DNA of 64,000 nucleotides, from contig CAIUUO010000150.1 in NCBI GenBank assembly GCA_903902325.1, forward strand, positions 1 through 64,000, read 5' to 3'. A model generated the notes under the pieces. It was not told where the DNA came from, made no database searches, and saw only the letters and a program-made list of their open reading frames with translations. A program made the translations under genes and the position numbers. Below are positions 32,894-41,608 of the stretch, in pieces (within the stretch, counting starts at the first letter, position 1; the number at the start of each line of letters is the position of its first letter). This DNA is from an uncultured Bacteroidia bacterium. GTDB lineage: Bacteria; Bacteroidota; Bacteroidia; Bacteroidales; Prolixibacteraceae.

Positions 32894-34258
32894 TTATTGT
32901 CGTAATGATTCTACCGGATCCTGTTCGGCGGCCTGTTTGGCGGGCAAATACCCAAAAGTTATCCCGATAAAGACAGAAACGCCAAATGAAACAAATATGG
33001 AGAAAAATGAGATGATTGTTTTGATGTCAAACACCGTCTGAATCACTTTGGAGAGGACCACTCCCAGAATAATTCCTATGATACCTCCGGCGAGGCTGAT
33101 CAGGGTTGACTCAGATAGGAACTGGAAGATAATATCCTTCCTGGAAGCTCCAATGGCCTGCCTTGTTCCAATTTCCCGAATTCGTTCCATCACCGAGGCC
33201 AGCATGATGTTCATGATGCCGATACCCCCAACGATCAGGGATATTCCGGCGATAGCGCCCAATACGATGTTGAAGATTTTCTTCGTTTTTTGTTGCTGTT
33301 TCAGTAATAATTCAGGGATACTGACATCAAAATCATGGATGTCGTTGTGTTTCCGTAACAACATAGCACCTACCACCTTGGCAGTTGCTGTGAGCTGCTG
33401 GGTCTCTTTAACCCGAACGATAATCTGGTCAAGTTGATTGATATCTTCTGTGTTATTTTGATTCCCGTTATTTCCGGCACTAACAAGCTTTACCTGGTCG
33501 CCCCTGATCAAGGCCCTGTTGCGAAACCTCAGCAACATGGTCTTAACAGGAATGATGATGCTGTTGTCGGTGCTGCTGATGGTCTTTGTTCCGCCGCTGG
33601 AGCCGACAAAACTTCGTTTTTCGATTACGCCAACAACCTGCAGCCAGATCTGTCCACATTTTATATATTTCCCGATAGGCGACTCGTGATTGAAGAAAAC
33701 ATTCTTGACATTGTACCCGATGATACAAACCGGATATCCGTCTTTCATGTGTTTATCGTGAAAAAGAGTCCCACTTTCCAACTTGATGTTAAAGAGGTTG
33801 AAATAGCTGTTGTCGGTTCCGTCCAACTTTACCGGACTGCTGATATCATTCAGGATGGCGGTATAATTAAAGGTGATGATGGGGCATACTTCCTGTACTG
33901 TCGGAATAATTTCCTGTATCGAATTGGCATCCAGAAGTGTCAGGCCTTTGGAGAATTTCTGTTTGTTTCCGGCAAGCTGATTGCCTTCTGTCGTACTGCT
34001 GCTTTTCGGGTCGTTGGAACTGGCCTGGTCGGCCTGCAATATAGGGGTAACAATAATGTTATTCACCCCAACCATCTTGATTTGCTCCAGAATCTCCTGT
34101 TCAGCCCCGTTGCCAATTGCCAGCATGCTGATAACGGCTGCAACACCAAAAATAATTCCCAGTGCAGTCAGCAATGACTTCACCTTGTTGGCAATGATCG
34201 CCTCGATGGCAATCTGAACATTGTAGGAATATCTGGTATAAAAGGCTCTTATCTTCAT
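32894..34258 (-). CDS. ABC transporter permease of the MacB type, without ATPase domain
   Basis: 454 residues. Family pattern of MacB/FtsX permeases: N-terminal helix IIANKVKSLLTALGIIFGVA followed by AVISMLAIGNGAEQEIL, a large periplasmic MacB-PCD domain, then three C-terminal helices with GISLIVGGIGIMNIMLASVM and EIGTRQAIGASRKDI. In E. coli MacB the ATP-binding domain is fused to the N-terminus; here it is absent. No ABC ATPase gene is found anywhere in the window, so the partner must be encoded elsewhere. Operon neighbours are two adaptors and a TolC, consistent with a tripartite efflux pump. Confidence 0.9.
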   Translation of the reverse strand: MKIRAFYTRYSYNVQIAIEAIIANKVKSLLTALGIIFGVAAVISMLAIGNGAEQEILEQIKMVGVNNIIVTPILQADQASSNDPKSSSTTEGNQLAGNKQKFSKGLTLLDANSIQEIIPTVQEVCPIITFNYTAILNDISSPVKLDGTDNSYFNLFNIKLESGTLFHDKHMKDGYPVCIIGYNVKNVFFNHESPIGKYIKCGQIWLQVVGVIEKRSFVGSSGGTKTISSTDNSIIIPVKTMLLRFRNRALIRGDQVKLVSAGNNGNQNNTEDINQLDQIIVRVKETQQLTATAKVVGAMLLRKHNDIHDFDVSIPELLLKQQQKTKKIFNIVLGAIAGISLIVGGIGIMNIMLASVMERIREIGTRQAIGASRKDIIFQFLSESTLISLAGGIIGIILGVVLSKVIQTVFDIKTIISFFSIFVSFGVSVFIGITFGYLPAKQAAEQDPVESLRQ

Positions 34259-34299
34259 TATTTAATGTGTCATGATGAAAAACAATCCAAATGATCGCC

Positions 34300-35649
34300 T
34301 TATTTACCAGGCATATTCATTCCAATCTTGCCCGAATCGGCCTTTTCAGTGATGGTTCCTGATATTTTTTTCTCTTTCAACCTCATCAGTTGTTCCTGAT
34401 AAATATCCCAGCCAATCGTCTCAACATCTTCGGGTTTTTCAGGTTCATTCAGCAACAGGACATCTCCCTCGGCAATTCCCTTGTTTATAACCATATAATC
34501 TTCATTCTCCTCACCGGTATCCACAAGTTGTCGTACTACTTTATTCTTTTTCAGGTAAACAAATTTGGTGGAATCGGATTCAAACACAGCCTCGGTCGGA
34601 ACAAACAATTTATCCTTGAATACCCCTGTCTGAATTAAATTGCCTGTGGTCATAGCTGGTTTGAGATCCTTGTCGCTGCCAAAAACCCTGATGTTCACCA
34701 GAAATACCTTTGAATCACTTTTTGGCATTGGTTGCCCGATGTTGGCAACTGAAATTACCTCTCCGTTCAATTGTTTTTCGGGAAAGGCATCAATGCTGAT
34801 GGTTACTTTCTGTCCAGCCTTGATTTTTGCAATATCAATTTCGTTGACATAAGTCTCGGATATCATTTTTGTCATATCGGGAAGCGTTGCAATAATTGGA
34901 CTCCACGGAGTCAGAACCGAACCAATCTGAATCTTGATGCCAAAACGGTCCCTTGCATAAATTACCATCCCGGGCTTTGGAGCCTTGATGACGAGGGCAT
35001 CGTATACTTTCAACAAATCATCCACCCTTTTCTGCTTCAGCCTTAAATCAATATTCCTCCTTTCCATCTGAGAATTTAACTGCCTTTGCCGCATGGCAAG
35101 ACCCTTAATATCCTGTTCCAGTTTCCGCTCTGCCTTGCTGACATCCATCTCAGCCTTCTTTATGACTGAAGGAGACTCATAAACTGATTCGGCCAATACA
35201 ATTTTGCGTTCTTCAACATCGGACCTGGAATTTGTAATCAGATCGCGATAGTTGCTAAGACTAAGGTTTGAATCCAGTTTTGCATCTTCTACAATTATCA
35301 TGGCTGCTTCAAGTTCGAGACGGGCCTGGGTAAGCACCTCCTCAACCACTTTGTGGTCAAGAGTAGCAATATACTGTCCTGAATCAACAACAGATCCTTC
35401 TTCAATCAAATCAGTAATTTTGATTTCGTAGACACGCACATTTTGTGTAGATAAAACGGTAGGCAACAAAATGTTTTCAGATTTTTCCGATTGCAACTGA
35501 CCGGATGTATGAACCTTTACCTCTATGGAACCTTTTTTGACTTTACAGGTAATTTCTTCATCTCCTGATTTTCCGCCAAAAATGAAAAACAGAATGATTA
35601 AGATGGGTACTACGACCGCCAGAATGATATAAACTCTTTTTTTGTTCAT
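34300..35649 (-). CDS. RND/MacA-type periplasmic adaptor (first copy)
   Basis: 449 residues, first gene of the efflux operon. N-terminal membrane helix RVYIILAVVVPILIILFFIF, a lipoyl-like half (KVKKGSIEVKVHTSGQLQSE), a coiled-coil stretch, and beta-barrel parts (GQKVTISIDAFPEKQLNGEV, AMTTGNLIQTGVFKDKLFVP). The C-terminus is extended with a Lys-rich tail (RLKEKKISGTITEKADSGK) relative to the second adaptor at 30170. It begins 41 bases ahead of the permease start. A candidate promoter lies about 100 bases upstream. Confidence 0.88.
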   Translation of the reverse strand: MNKKRVYIILAVVVPILIILFFIFGGKSGDEEITCKVKKGSIEVKVHTSGQLQSEKSENILLPTVLSTQNVRVYEIKITDLIEEGSVVDSGQYIATLDHKVVEEVLTQARLELEAAMIIVEDAKLDSNLSLSNYRDLITNSRSDVEERKIVLAESVYESPSVIKKAEMDVSKAERKLEQDIKGLAMRQRQLNSQMERRNIDLRLKQKRVDDLLKVYDALVIKAPKPGMVIYARDRFGIKIQIGSVLTPWSPIIATLPDMTKMISETYVNEIDIAKIKAGQKVTISIDAFPEKQLNGEVISVANIGQPMPKSDSKVFLVNIRVFGSDKDLKPAMTTGNLIQTGVFKDKLFVPTEAVFESDSTKFVYLKKNKVVRQLVDTGEENEDYMVINKGIAEGDVLLLNEPEKPEDVETIGWDIYQEQLMRLKEKKISGTITEKADSGKIGMNMPGK

Positions 35650-35955
35650 TGTAAATGAGATTACTCAAAGAAATAACCTGATATTGTATGTTCTCAAAAC
35701 AATATCCAGCCTACGTAAGAATTTTGATTTTGGTAGAAAATTGACGGTCGCAAAGATAAGAATAGAATTTGTTTGAACACCTATATTCTATTATGTCCTT
35801 CTGCTATTTTTTAATGTTTTATAACTATGTCTCTCTGTTTCCGGGTGAGGTTTTTTGCATCTCATCCTCGTTTTTCATCGATTCGTCAGAATTTTGATTC
35901 ATGGTAACGGAAGTTGATTGACTTTTGTCTCAGCAACAATTAAAAAATAAAAACT
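35650..35955. other. Divergent intergenic region (efflux / TonB receptor)
   Basis: About 306 bases. It holds the candidate minus-strand -7 box at 35751-35758. The remainder is AT-rich; I found no convincing plus-strand promoter or recognisable operator. Confidence 0.4.
35751..35758 (-). promoter_or_regulatory. Candidate -7 box of the efflux operon
   Basis: CAAAGATA on the plus strand is TATCTTTG on the minus strand, a full TAnnTTTG match, about 100 bases before the first adaptor ATG. The -33 region is not a good TTTG match. Confidence 0.4.
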
Positions 35956-38316
35956 ATGAAACGAATTTTCATTATTCTTCCGATATTCTTTATATCGTTT
36001 TCCTTACTCGGGCAGGTTGCGCAAACCATCCGGGGTAAAGTACTCGATAAAGAATCCAAAATACCATTGGCCGGCGCTTCCGTCGTGCTTTTAAACTCAA
36101 ACCCGCAAAGAGGTGTCATGTCTGACAAGGATGGTAACTTTAGGCTTGAAAAAGTGACTACCGGGAGACAGGACATCCAAATAAGTTTTATGGGATATCG
36201 GCCTGCATTGTTCCAGGGAATCATTGTGAACTCTGTGAAAGAAGTCATCATTGATGCTGAACTCGAGGAGAATGTAATTACCGGACAGGAAGTGGTGGTT
36301 ACAGCTACAGCCCCCAAGGATGAAACAAGAAACAGAATGGCTGCAGTAAGTGCCCGCTCATTTACTGTTGAGGAGACTGAGAAATACGCAGGAAGCAGAG
36401 GCGATGTGGCAAGAATGGCGATGAACTATGCCGGCGTTTCTTCGGCCAACGACCAGCGCAATGATATCGTCATCCGAGGTAACTCCCCCAGTGGGCTTTT
36501 GTGGAGGCTGGAAGATGTGGATATACCTAATCCAAATCACTTTGCCGAAAATGGTACCACTGGCGGACCTGTTGGAATGCTTAACAACAATGTGCTTGAA
36601 AACAGTGATTTCTTCACGAGCGCCTTTCCTGCCCAATATGGGAACGCGGTAAGCGGTGTTTTTGATCTTAACATGCGAAATGGGAACAACCAAAAGCACG
36701 AGCATCTTTTTCAGGTTGGTTTTAACGGATTTGAGGCTGGCACCGAAGGACCATTAAATGCGAACCACAAATCTTCCTATATTGCAAATTTCAGGTATTC
36801 AACACTTCAGTTAATGAGTGGAATCATCGATCTTGGTACAACCGGGATTCCTGAATACCAGGATTTTACATTCAAATTCAATTTCCCCTTGAAGAAAGGT
36901 AAGATTACTCTTTTCGGACTTGGCGGAAACAGTAAGATATCGATACTTGACAGTAAAAACGGGAATAGCCAGGATCTCTATTCCAATGAAGGACAAGACC
37001 TTGTCAATCATTCGAAAATGGGAACCATGGCATTGTCCTATACCAGGTTTGTCAATGACAGGACCTATTATAAGTTGATTCTTTCAGGCTTGTATCAGGA
37101 AGGTGGAACAACCATTGACACGTTGGATGTAAATTCTGTTCCACATCCCAATATTGATCACAATTACGATGAATTCCGTGCAGCTTTGACCGGATTCATC
37201 AACAAGAAATACAACTCCCAATTGTCAGTAAAAACAGGCTTTTCGGTTGATAGGATTGGATTCGACCTGCTGACCAAAACCTACAATCATCAGGCTGATG
37301 CCCTGTGTCCCGTTATCGATTACAGCAGGGGTTTTTCAAATGGTGTAACCCTTGTCCAGCCCTATGTGCAGGCAATCTATCGGTTCAGTGACAAGTTTAG
37401 TGTTATCCCTGGTCTCCATTATACTTATTTCGATTTGAATAAAGCCTCTTCACTCGAACCACGCATAGCTTTCAATTTTCAATTTTCTGATAAGCAAAAG
37501 TTGAGTATTGGCTATGGTTTGCATTCACAAACCCAGACCATGGCAACTTATTTCCTGGGTACTCAAATGCCAAATGGATCGCTGGTCGAGACCAACACAA
37601 ATCTCGGATTTACCAAATCCAATCAGTTTGTCCTGGGATATAACCAATCAATATCACCAAATACAAGGTTGAAGGCCGAGGCCTATTACCAGGATCTCTA
37701 CAATGTTCCTGTTGAAACCAGTAAAACCTCTTTCAGTATGTTAAATACAGGAGCATACTGGGGCGTCCAAACAGTTGACAGCCTCAGGAATACAGGTACC
37801 GGGAAGAACTACGGTATTGAATTTACCCTGGAACGATTTTTCAGCAAAAACATTTATTATCTTTCAACCTTATCTTTGTTTGAGTCGAAATACAAGGGCA
37901 GCGATGGAATAGAAAGAAATACGGCTTTTAATGGTAACTATGTATTTAATTTCCTGATAGGGAAGGAGTTCCCTGTTAACAACAAATCTGCTTTCAATCT
38001 GGACTTTAAGGTTACCTATGCAGGTGGGAAACGTTATACACCGGTTGATTTATTGGCTTCACAAGCTGCTCATTCAACCAAATATATTGAATCAAAGGCA
38101 TTTAGTGAACAATTCGATCCGTTCCTGAAAGCGGATATCAAAGTTGGATACAGGATAAATATGAAACATATATCTCAGGAGTGGATTTTTTACATCGAAA
38201 ATTTTACCAACCACACAAATGTGCTGACCCAGGTCTACAGTCCCTCCGCCAATGCGGTGAAAAATGTAAACCAACTTGGATTCTTTCCTATGATGCAATA
38301 TCGACTTCGTTTTTGA
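35956..38316 (+). CDS. TonB-dependent receptor of the LytS/LytTR-linked type
   Basis: 786 residues. Signal peptide MKRIFIILPIFFISFSLLGQ, then a carboxypeptidase-regulatory-like domain (RGKVLDKESKIPLAGASVVL, GNFRLEKVTTGRQDIQISFM), a plug with YAGVSSANDQRNDIVIRGNS and PSGLLWRLEDVDIPNPNHF, and a barrel to the C-terminus (FFPMMQYRLRF, a typical aromatic end). It is followed after 20 bases by a LytS kinase and a LytTR regulator, so the three may form one operon in which the regulator controls the receptor or is controlled by an envelope signal. The ligand is unknown. Confidence 0.9.
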   Translation: MKRIFIILPIFFISFSLLGQVAQTIRGKVLDKESKIPLAGASVVLLNSNPQRGVMSDKDGNFRLEKVTTGRQDIQISFMGYRPALFQGIIVNSVKEVIIDAELEENVITGQEVVVTATAPKDETRNRMAAVSARSFTVEETEKYAGSRGDVARMAMNYAGVSSANDQRNDIVIRGNSPSGLLWRLEDVDIPNPNHFAENGTTGGPVGMLNNNVLENSDFFTSAFPAQYGNAVSGVFDLNMRNGNNQKHEHLFQVGFNGFEAGTEGPLNANHKSSYIANFRYSTLQLMSGIIDLGTTGIPEYQDFTFKFNFPLKKGKITLFGLGGNSKISILDSKNGNSQDLYSNEGQDLVNHSKMGTMALSYTRFVNDRTYYKLILSGLYQEGGTTIDTLDVNSVPHPNIDHNYDEFRAALTGFINKKYNSQLSVKTGFSVDRIGFDLLTKTYNHQADALCPVIDYSRGFSNGVTLVQPYVQAIYRFSDKFSVIPGLHYTYFDLNKASSLEPRIAFNFQFSDKQKLSIGYGLHSQTQTMATYFLGTQMPNGSLVETNTNLGFTKSNQFVLGYNQSISPNTRLKAEAYYQDLYNVPVETSKTSFSMLNTGAYWGVQTVDSLRNTGTGKNYGIEFTLERFFSKNIYYLSTLSLFESKYKGSDGIERNTAFNGNYVFNFLIGKEFPVNNKSAFNLDFKVTYAGGKRYTPVDLLASQAAHSTKYIESKAFSEQFDPFLKADIKVGYRINMKHISQEWIFYIENFTNHTNVLTQVYSPSANAVKNVNQLGFFPMMQYRLRF

Positions 38317-38336
38317 TTTTTTAATTTTTGACTGTC

Positions 38337-39404
38337 ATGACTGCCAAATACCCTGATTTGCCTTATTTTGGAAATGTGATCATCCCGGAAAAAGATTATA
38401 GGCGGGAGTATATTATCCGGTACTCCGGGATTGTCCTGATCGCATTTATTGCTTCCTGGTTCGAAGTAGATTATCATTATCATGAAGGAGGATTTTTTGC
38501 TGCCTTCCTGGTTGCTTTTATTCGTGCTGCACTAATCTGGAACGGGAGTATGCTGATTATTCAATACTCGGTTAATCGGTATAATATGTTTAGGGAAACC
38601 CTGAAAATAATGGTATTTCAGGTTAGCACACTTACCTTCTATGTGTTTTTGATTGAATTGGGTGAAATTTTAACTGTTGAGAGTATTCTTAAAATTACAC
38701 TTAGTCAATCAGAGAAACTTGAGTTGTTTGGAATTTCACTGATTATAACCTTCATGATCAGTTCAATTTATGCTGCTGTATCTTTTTTTATCCAATGGAA
38801 GGAAAATTTGCTTCGAGCGCAGGCACTGGAAAAGGCCAATCTTGAAGCAAGGTATGACACCCTGCGGAATCAGGTAAATCCGCATTTTCTTTTCAACAGT
38901 TTAAACACGCTCGTTATGCTGGTAAATGACAATCCTGTTGCAACGAAATATGTAGAAAGCATGGCTGAAATCATGAGATATATGCTCCAATCCCGCGATA
39001 AGGAGGTGGTTCTGGTCAGGGATGAACTTGCCATTGCCCGCGAGTATGTCTTTATTCAGCAAAACCGTTTTGGCGATAAACTTCAGGTTGACTTTGATAT
39101 TGCGGAGCAATTTTATCATTATGCCATACCTCCCCTGGCTTTGCAAATGCTGCTTGAAAATGCCATTAAGCACAATGTTGTCTCAAGGGAACACCCTCTT
39201 CAGGTCAAGGTTTATGTTTCGGACGACAGGCAGATTGTGATTGAAAACTCTATCACCCCAAAAATAGACAAAGAACCATCGACAGGTGTAGGACTTGAAA
39301 ATATCAGAAACAGGTATCTTCATCTGACGGGGAAAGACATTACTGTGAAAATCGAAAATGACAGGTTTATTGTCATGTTACCCTTGTTTGAAAAATCGAT
39401 ATGA
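38337..39404 (+). CDS. LytS-type sensor histidine kinase (His_kinase family)
   Basis: 355 residues from ATG 38337; a TTG at 38328 is possible but weaker. Four transmembrane helices occupy the first half with no extracytoplasmic sensor domain. The phosphoacceptor motif is YDTLRNQVNPHFLFNSLNTL (His in NPHFLFN), followed by the HATPase region with LLENAIKHNV and STGVGLENIRNRYLHLTG. This is the PF06580 kind used with LytTR regulators. The stop and the start of the regulator overlap by four bases (39401-39404), indicating coupled translation. Confidence 0.93.
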   Translation: MTAKYPDLPYFGNVIIPEKDYRREYIIRYSGIVLIAFIASWFEVDYHYHEGGFFAAFLVAFIRAALIWNGSMLIIQYSVNRYNMFRETLKIMVFQVSTLTFYVFLIELGEILTVESILKITLSQSEKLELFGISLIITFMISSIYAAVSFFIQWKENLLRAQALEKANLEARYDTLRNQVNPHFLFNSLNTLVMLVNDNPVATKYVESMAEIMRYMLQSRDKEVVLVRDELAIAREYVFIQQNRFGDKLQVDFDIAEQFYHYAIPPLALQMLLENAIKHNVVSREHPLQVKVYVSDDRQIVIENSITPKIDKEPSTGVGLENIRNRYLHLTGKDITVKIENDRFIVMLPLFEKSI

Positions 39405-40177
39405 GAATATTAATCGTTGAAGATGAAGAACCTGCAGCCAAAAGACTGGTTCAGATGATTAAAATGGTGCTGCCTGATGCTGTGATTCACGGACCTTTGG
39501 ATACCGTTACAGAGACAATACGGCATTTAAACGAGATATCGGATTATGATTTGATTTTCATGGATATCCAATTGGCCGACGGCAAAAGTTTTTCCATTTT
39601 CGATCAGTGCAGGATCGTAACACCCGTCATATTTACCACTGCGTATGATGAATATGCACTGAAGGCTTTTGAATTGAACAGCATTGACTACCTTCTAAAA
39701 CCAGTAAAGAAGGAAAAACTGAAGTTGTCGATAGATAAATTTAGAAAACTGAAGGAATATTACGGGCAAGGTGATTCCAATACTAAACTCTATGAGATTA
39801 TCAGGAGTATTCGGGTTTCGGATGCTCCTGTTTATAAGGATCGCTTTCTGGTGAGCAGGGCTGACACAATGATTCCAATAAAAATAAATGAGATAGCCTG
39901 CTTTTTTGCGGAGGAAAAGTACGTTTTTTTACTGACCCATGATAATAAAAAGCATCTGATACCGCATTCCATTGAGGAATTGTCCATTAAACTTAATCCA
40001 AAATTATTTTTCAGGGTCAACAGACAATACATACTTTCGAACGAATCGATATCGAAAGTTTTCAACCATTTTAATTTTAAGCTTAAAATTGAGCTGAAGG
40101 CAGATCCAAAAGCGGAAATATTTGTAAGCCGTTCAAAATCTTCCGAGTTTAAGGCATGGATGAATGGGGAATGGTAG
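39401..40177 (+). CDS. LytTR-family response regulator
   Basis: 258 residues. The receiver has acidic residues VEDEEPAAK, the phospho-acceptor Asp in DLIFMDIQLADG, TTAYDEYALKAF, and Lys in YLLKPVKKEKL. The C-terminal LytTR DNA-binding domain shows FLVSRADTMIPIKINEIACF, then KHLIPHSIEELSIKLNPK and FFRVNRQYILSNESI. It is the output partner of the LytS kinase directly upstream (four-base overlap). Likely target is the receptor gene or a distant operon; no LytTR repeat was recognised upstream of the receptor. Confidence 0.93.
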   Translation: MRILIVEDEEPAAKRLVQMIKMVLPDAVIHGPLDTVTETIRHLNEISDYDLIFMDIQLADGKSFSIFDQCRIVTPVIFTTAYDEYALKAFELNSIDYLLKPVKKEKLKLSIDKFRKLKEYYGQGDSNTKLYEIIRSIRVSDAPVYKDRFLVSRADTMIPIKINEIACFFAEEKYVFLLTHDNKKHLIPHSIEELSIKLNPKLFFRVNRQYILSNESISKVFNHFNFKLKIELKADPKAEIFVSRSKSSEFKAWMNGEW

Positions 40178-40228
40178 AGAAAGGAAATAAATAGAAAATT
40201 GAAATAAGTAGAAATAATTTTTTGGATT

Positions 40229-40810
40229 ATGAAAAATATTCTGATTATCAATGCTCACCCGGTGAAAGGAAGCTTCTGTGATGCATTGGCTCAAAGTTAT
40301 CTCAAAGGGGCGGACCAATCAGGTTCCAAATGCAAATTGATCCATCTTGCTGACCTGAGTTTTGACCCAATTTTACGGTATGGTTACACCAAACGTATGG
40401 ATTTGGAGCCCGATTTAATTCAGATCCAGCAGGATATTTTGGCAGCTGAGCATTTGGTTTTCGTCTATCCCAACTGGTGGGCGACCTATCCCGCCTTGTT
40501 GAAAGGATTCTTTGACAGAACTTTTCTTCCCGGATTTGCATTCAACTATCGTGAAAATTCTCCTCTGTGTGAAAAATTGCTTACTGGAAAATCTGCCAGA
40601 ATTTTAGTTACCATGGATACTCCAGGGTGGTTCTATTCATTGTTCATAAAGAGTCCGGGTCACAATTCAATCAAGTACGGAATTCTGAATTTTTCCGGCA
40701 TTAAGCCTGTAAAGATTTCTTCTTTCGCACCCATCAGGTCATCCACCGAAAAGACACGGTTAAAATGGCTGTGTGAAGTAGAGGAATTGGGTGCCAGGGA
40801 AGGAATATAA
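40229..40810 (+). CDS. NAD(P)H dehydrogenase (quinone)/flavodoxin-fold oxidoreductase
   Basis: 193 residues of the flavodoxin-like NAD(P)H:quinone oxidoreductase family (Flavodoxin_2). Evidence: the FMN/FAD-phosphate loop NILIINAHPVKGSFCDALAQ, the FVYPNWWATYPALLKGFFDR segment, TFLPGFAFNY, and ILVTMDTPGWFY. It reduces quinones or related electrophiles by two electrons, protecting against redox stress. It lies 51 bases behind the LytTR gene on the same strand; whether it belongs to that operon is unclear. Confidence 0.87.
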   Translation: MKNILIINAHPVKGSFCDALAQSYLKGADQSGSKCKLIHLADLSFDPILRYGYTKRMDLEPDLIQIQQDILAAEHLVFVYPNWWATYPALLKGFFDRTFLPGFAFNYRENSPLCEKLLTGKSARILVTMDTPGWFYSLFIKSPGHNSIKYGILNFSGIKPVKISSFAPIRSSTEKTRLKWLCEVEELGAREGI

Positions 40811-40899
40811 ATAGATTGAATCCCAGTTGCTTGTTTAGCTATTGAAAAGTAAAATGCAATGGTCAATTTCCCATCGTCAATTTTGATCCATCCCGATCT

Positions 40900-41427
40900 T
40901 CAGTAATTGTTGAGGCGCCCCTTGAGTTTGTGTTTGGTTTTGTGCGATTGGTGATTGGTCTTGTTGGCAAAATCATCGCTCACAATGCTTATATTTCCGT
41001 CCACTTCAAGCATGCAGAGTTTGACTTTGCTTATTTCTTCTATACCGTGCTCTCTGGCTGCAGCTTCAATTTCATCTTCCGTGATTTCGGCGGTTAGAAG
41101 ATTTTCAGGCAATAGTTTTCCCTGGTAAACTAGAACGATGGATTTACCCTGAACCAGCTCACTAATTTTCCTGTTTCGGTACAATACCTTCTTGAACAGG
41201 AAATTGGTAGCGAAGAGCGCCAGCGCAGCAACGATTCCACCTGTCAACGAAGTATCACTGCCCACCATGGCGTTTTGAACCGCATTGCTGATCAGCAAAA
41301 TAAAAACCAGGTCAACCACAGAAAGCTGGGCCAATTCTTTTTTGCCAAATAGACGTATGGCCAGGACGATGAAAAGATAAACTGCGACAGATCGCACCAC
41401 AACTTCGGCCAAAGGAGGAAGGTTCAT
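40900..41427 (-). CDS. DUF421 (YetF-like) membrane protein
   Basis: 175 residues from ATG 41427 (MNLPPLAEVV). An in-frame upstream ATG at 41511 would run back into the octamer repeat and lacks a family match. Three N-terminal transmembrane helices (VYLFIVLAIRLFGKKEL, DLVFILLISNAVQNAM, IVAALALFATNFLFKKV) and a cytoplasmic domain with LVYQGKLLPENLLTAEITED and LCMLEVDGNISIVSDD match DUF421. The function is not well known; relatives in Bacillus affect spore or membrane properties. Its gene is divergent from the antiporter. Confidence 0.87.
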   Translation of the reverse strand: MNLPPLAEVVVRSVAVYLFIVLAIRLFGKKELAQLSVVDLVFILLISNAVQNAMVGSDTSLTGGIVAALALFATNFLFKKVLYRNRKISELVQGKSIVLVYQGKLLPENLLTAEITEDEIEAAAREHGIEEISKVKLCMLEVDGNISIVSDDFANKTNHQSHKTKHKLKGRLNNY

Positions 41428-41508
41428 TGTTTTTTTGACTAAAATAATAAAAACCACATTAAAATTTGCAGTTTTCAAATTACTGGTTTCAAGATATATA
41501 TGTTCTTT

Positions 41509-41570
41509 CATTGTCGAATCGTCGAATTATCACATTGTCGAATTACCAAATTGCCGGATTGCCACATTTA
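41509..41570. repeat. GACAATTC-type octamer array (antiporter/DUF421 region)
   Basis: Eight degenerate octamers read as CATTGTC, GAATCGTC, GAATTATC, ACATTGTC, GAATTACC, AAATTGCC, GGATTGCC, ACATTTACC. It is one arm only; the opposite arm found at 7237-7389 and 60566-60741 is absent here. The TTG used as a -33 box for the antiporter lies within it. Confidence 0.75.
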
Positions 41571-41580
41571 CCTATCTTTG
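41551..41580 (+). promoter_or_regulatory. Promoter of the antiporter gene
   Basis: TTG (41551-41553), 19-base spacer, TATCTTTG (41573-41580), a near-perfect Bacteroidota promoter 29 bases before the ATG at 41609. The -33 box is formed by an octamer of the repeat array. Confidence 0.6.
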
Positions 41581-41608
41581 GAGTTCTAATCCGTATCGCA
41601 TATTAGTT

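Noticed and set aside
33434-34177. 247-codon plus-strand frame
   Set aside because: Antisense to the ABC permease, which has clear MacB/FtsX-type motifs.
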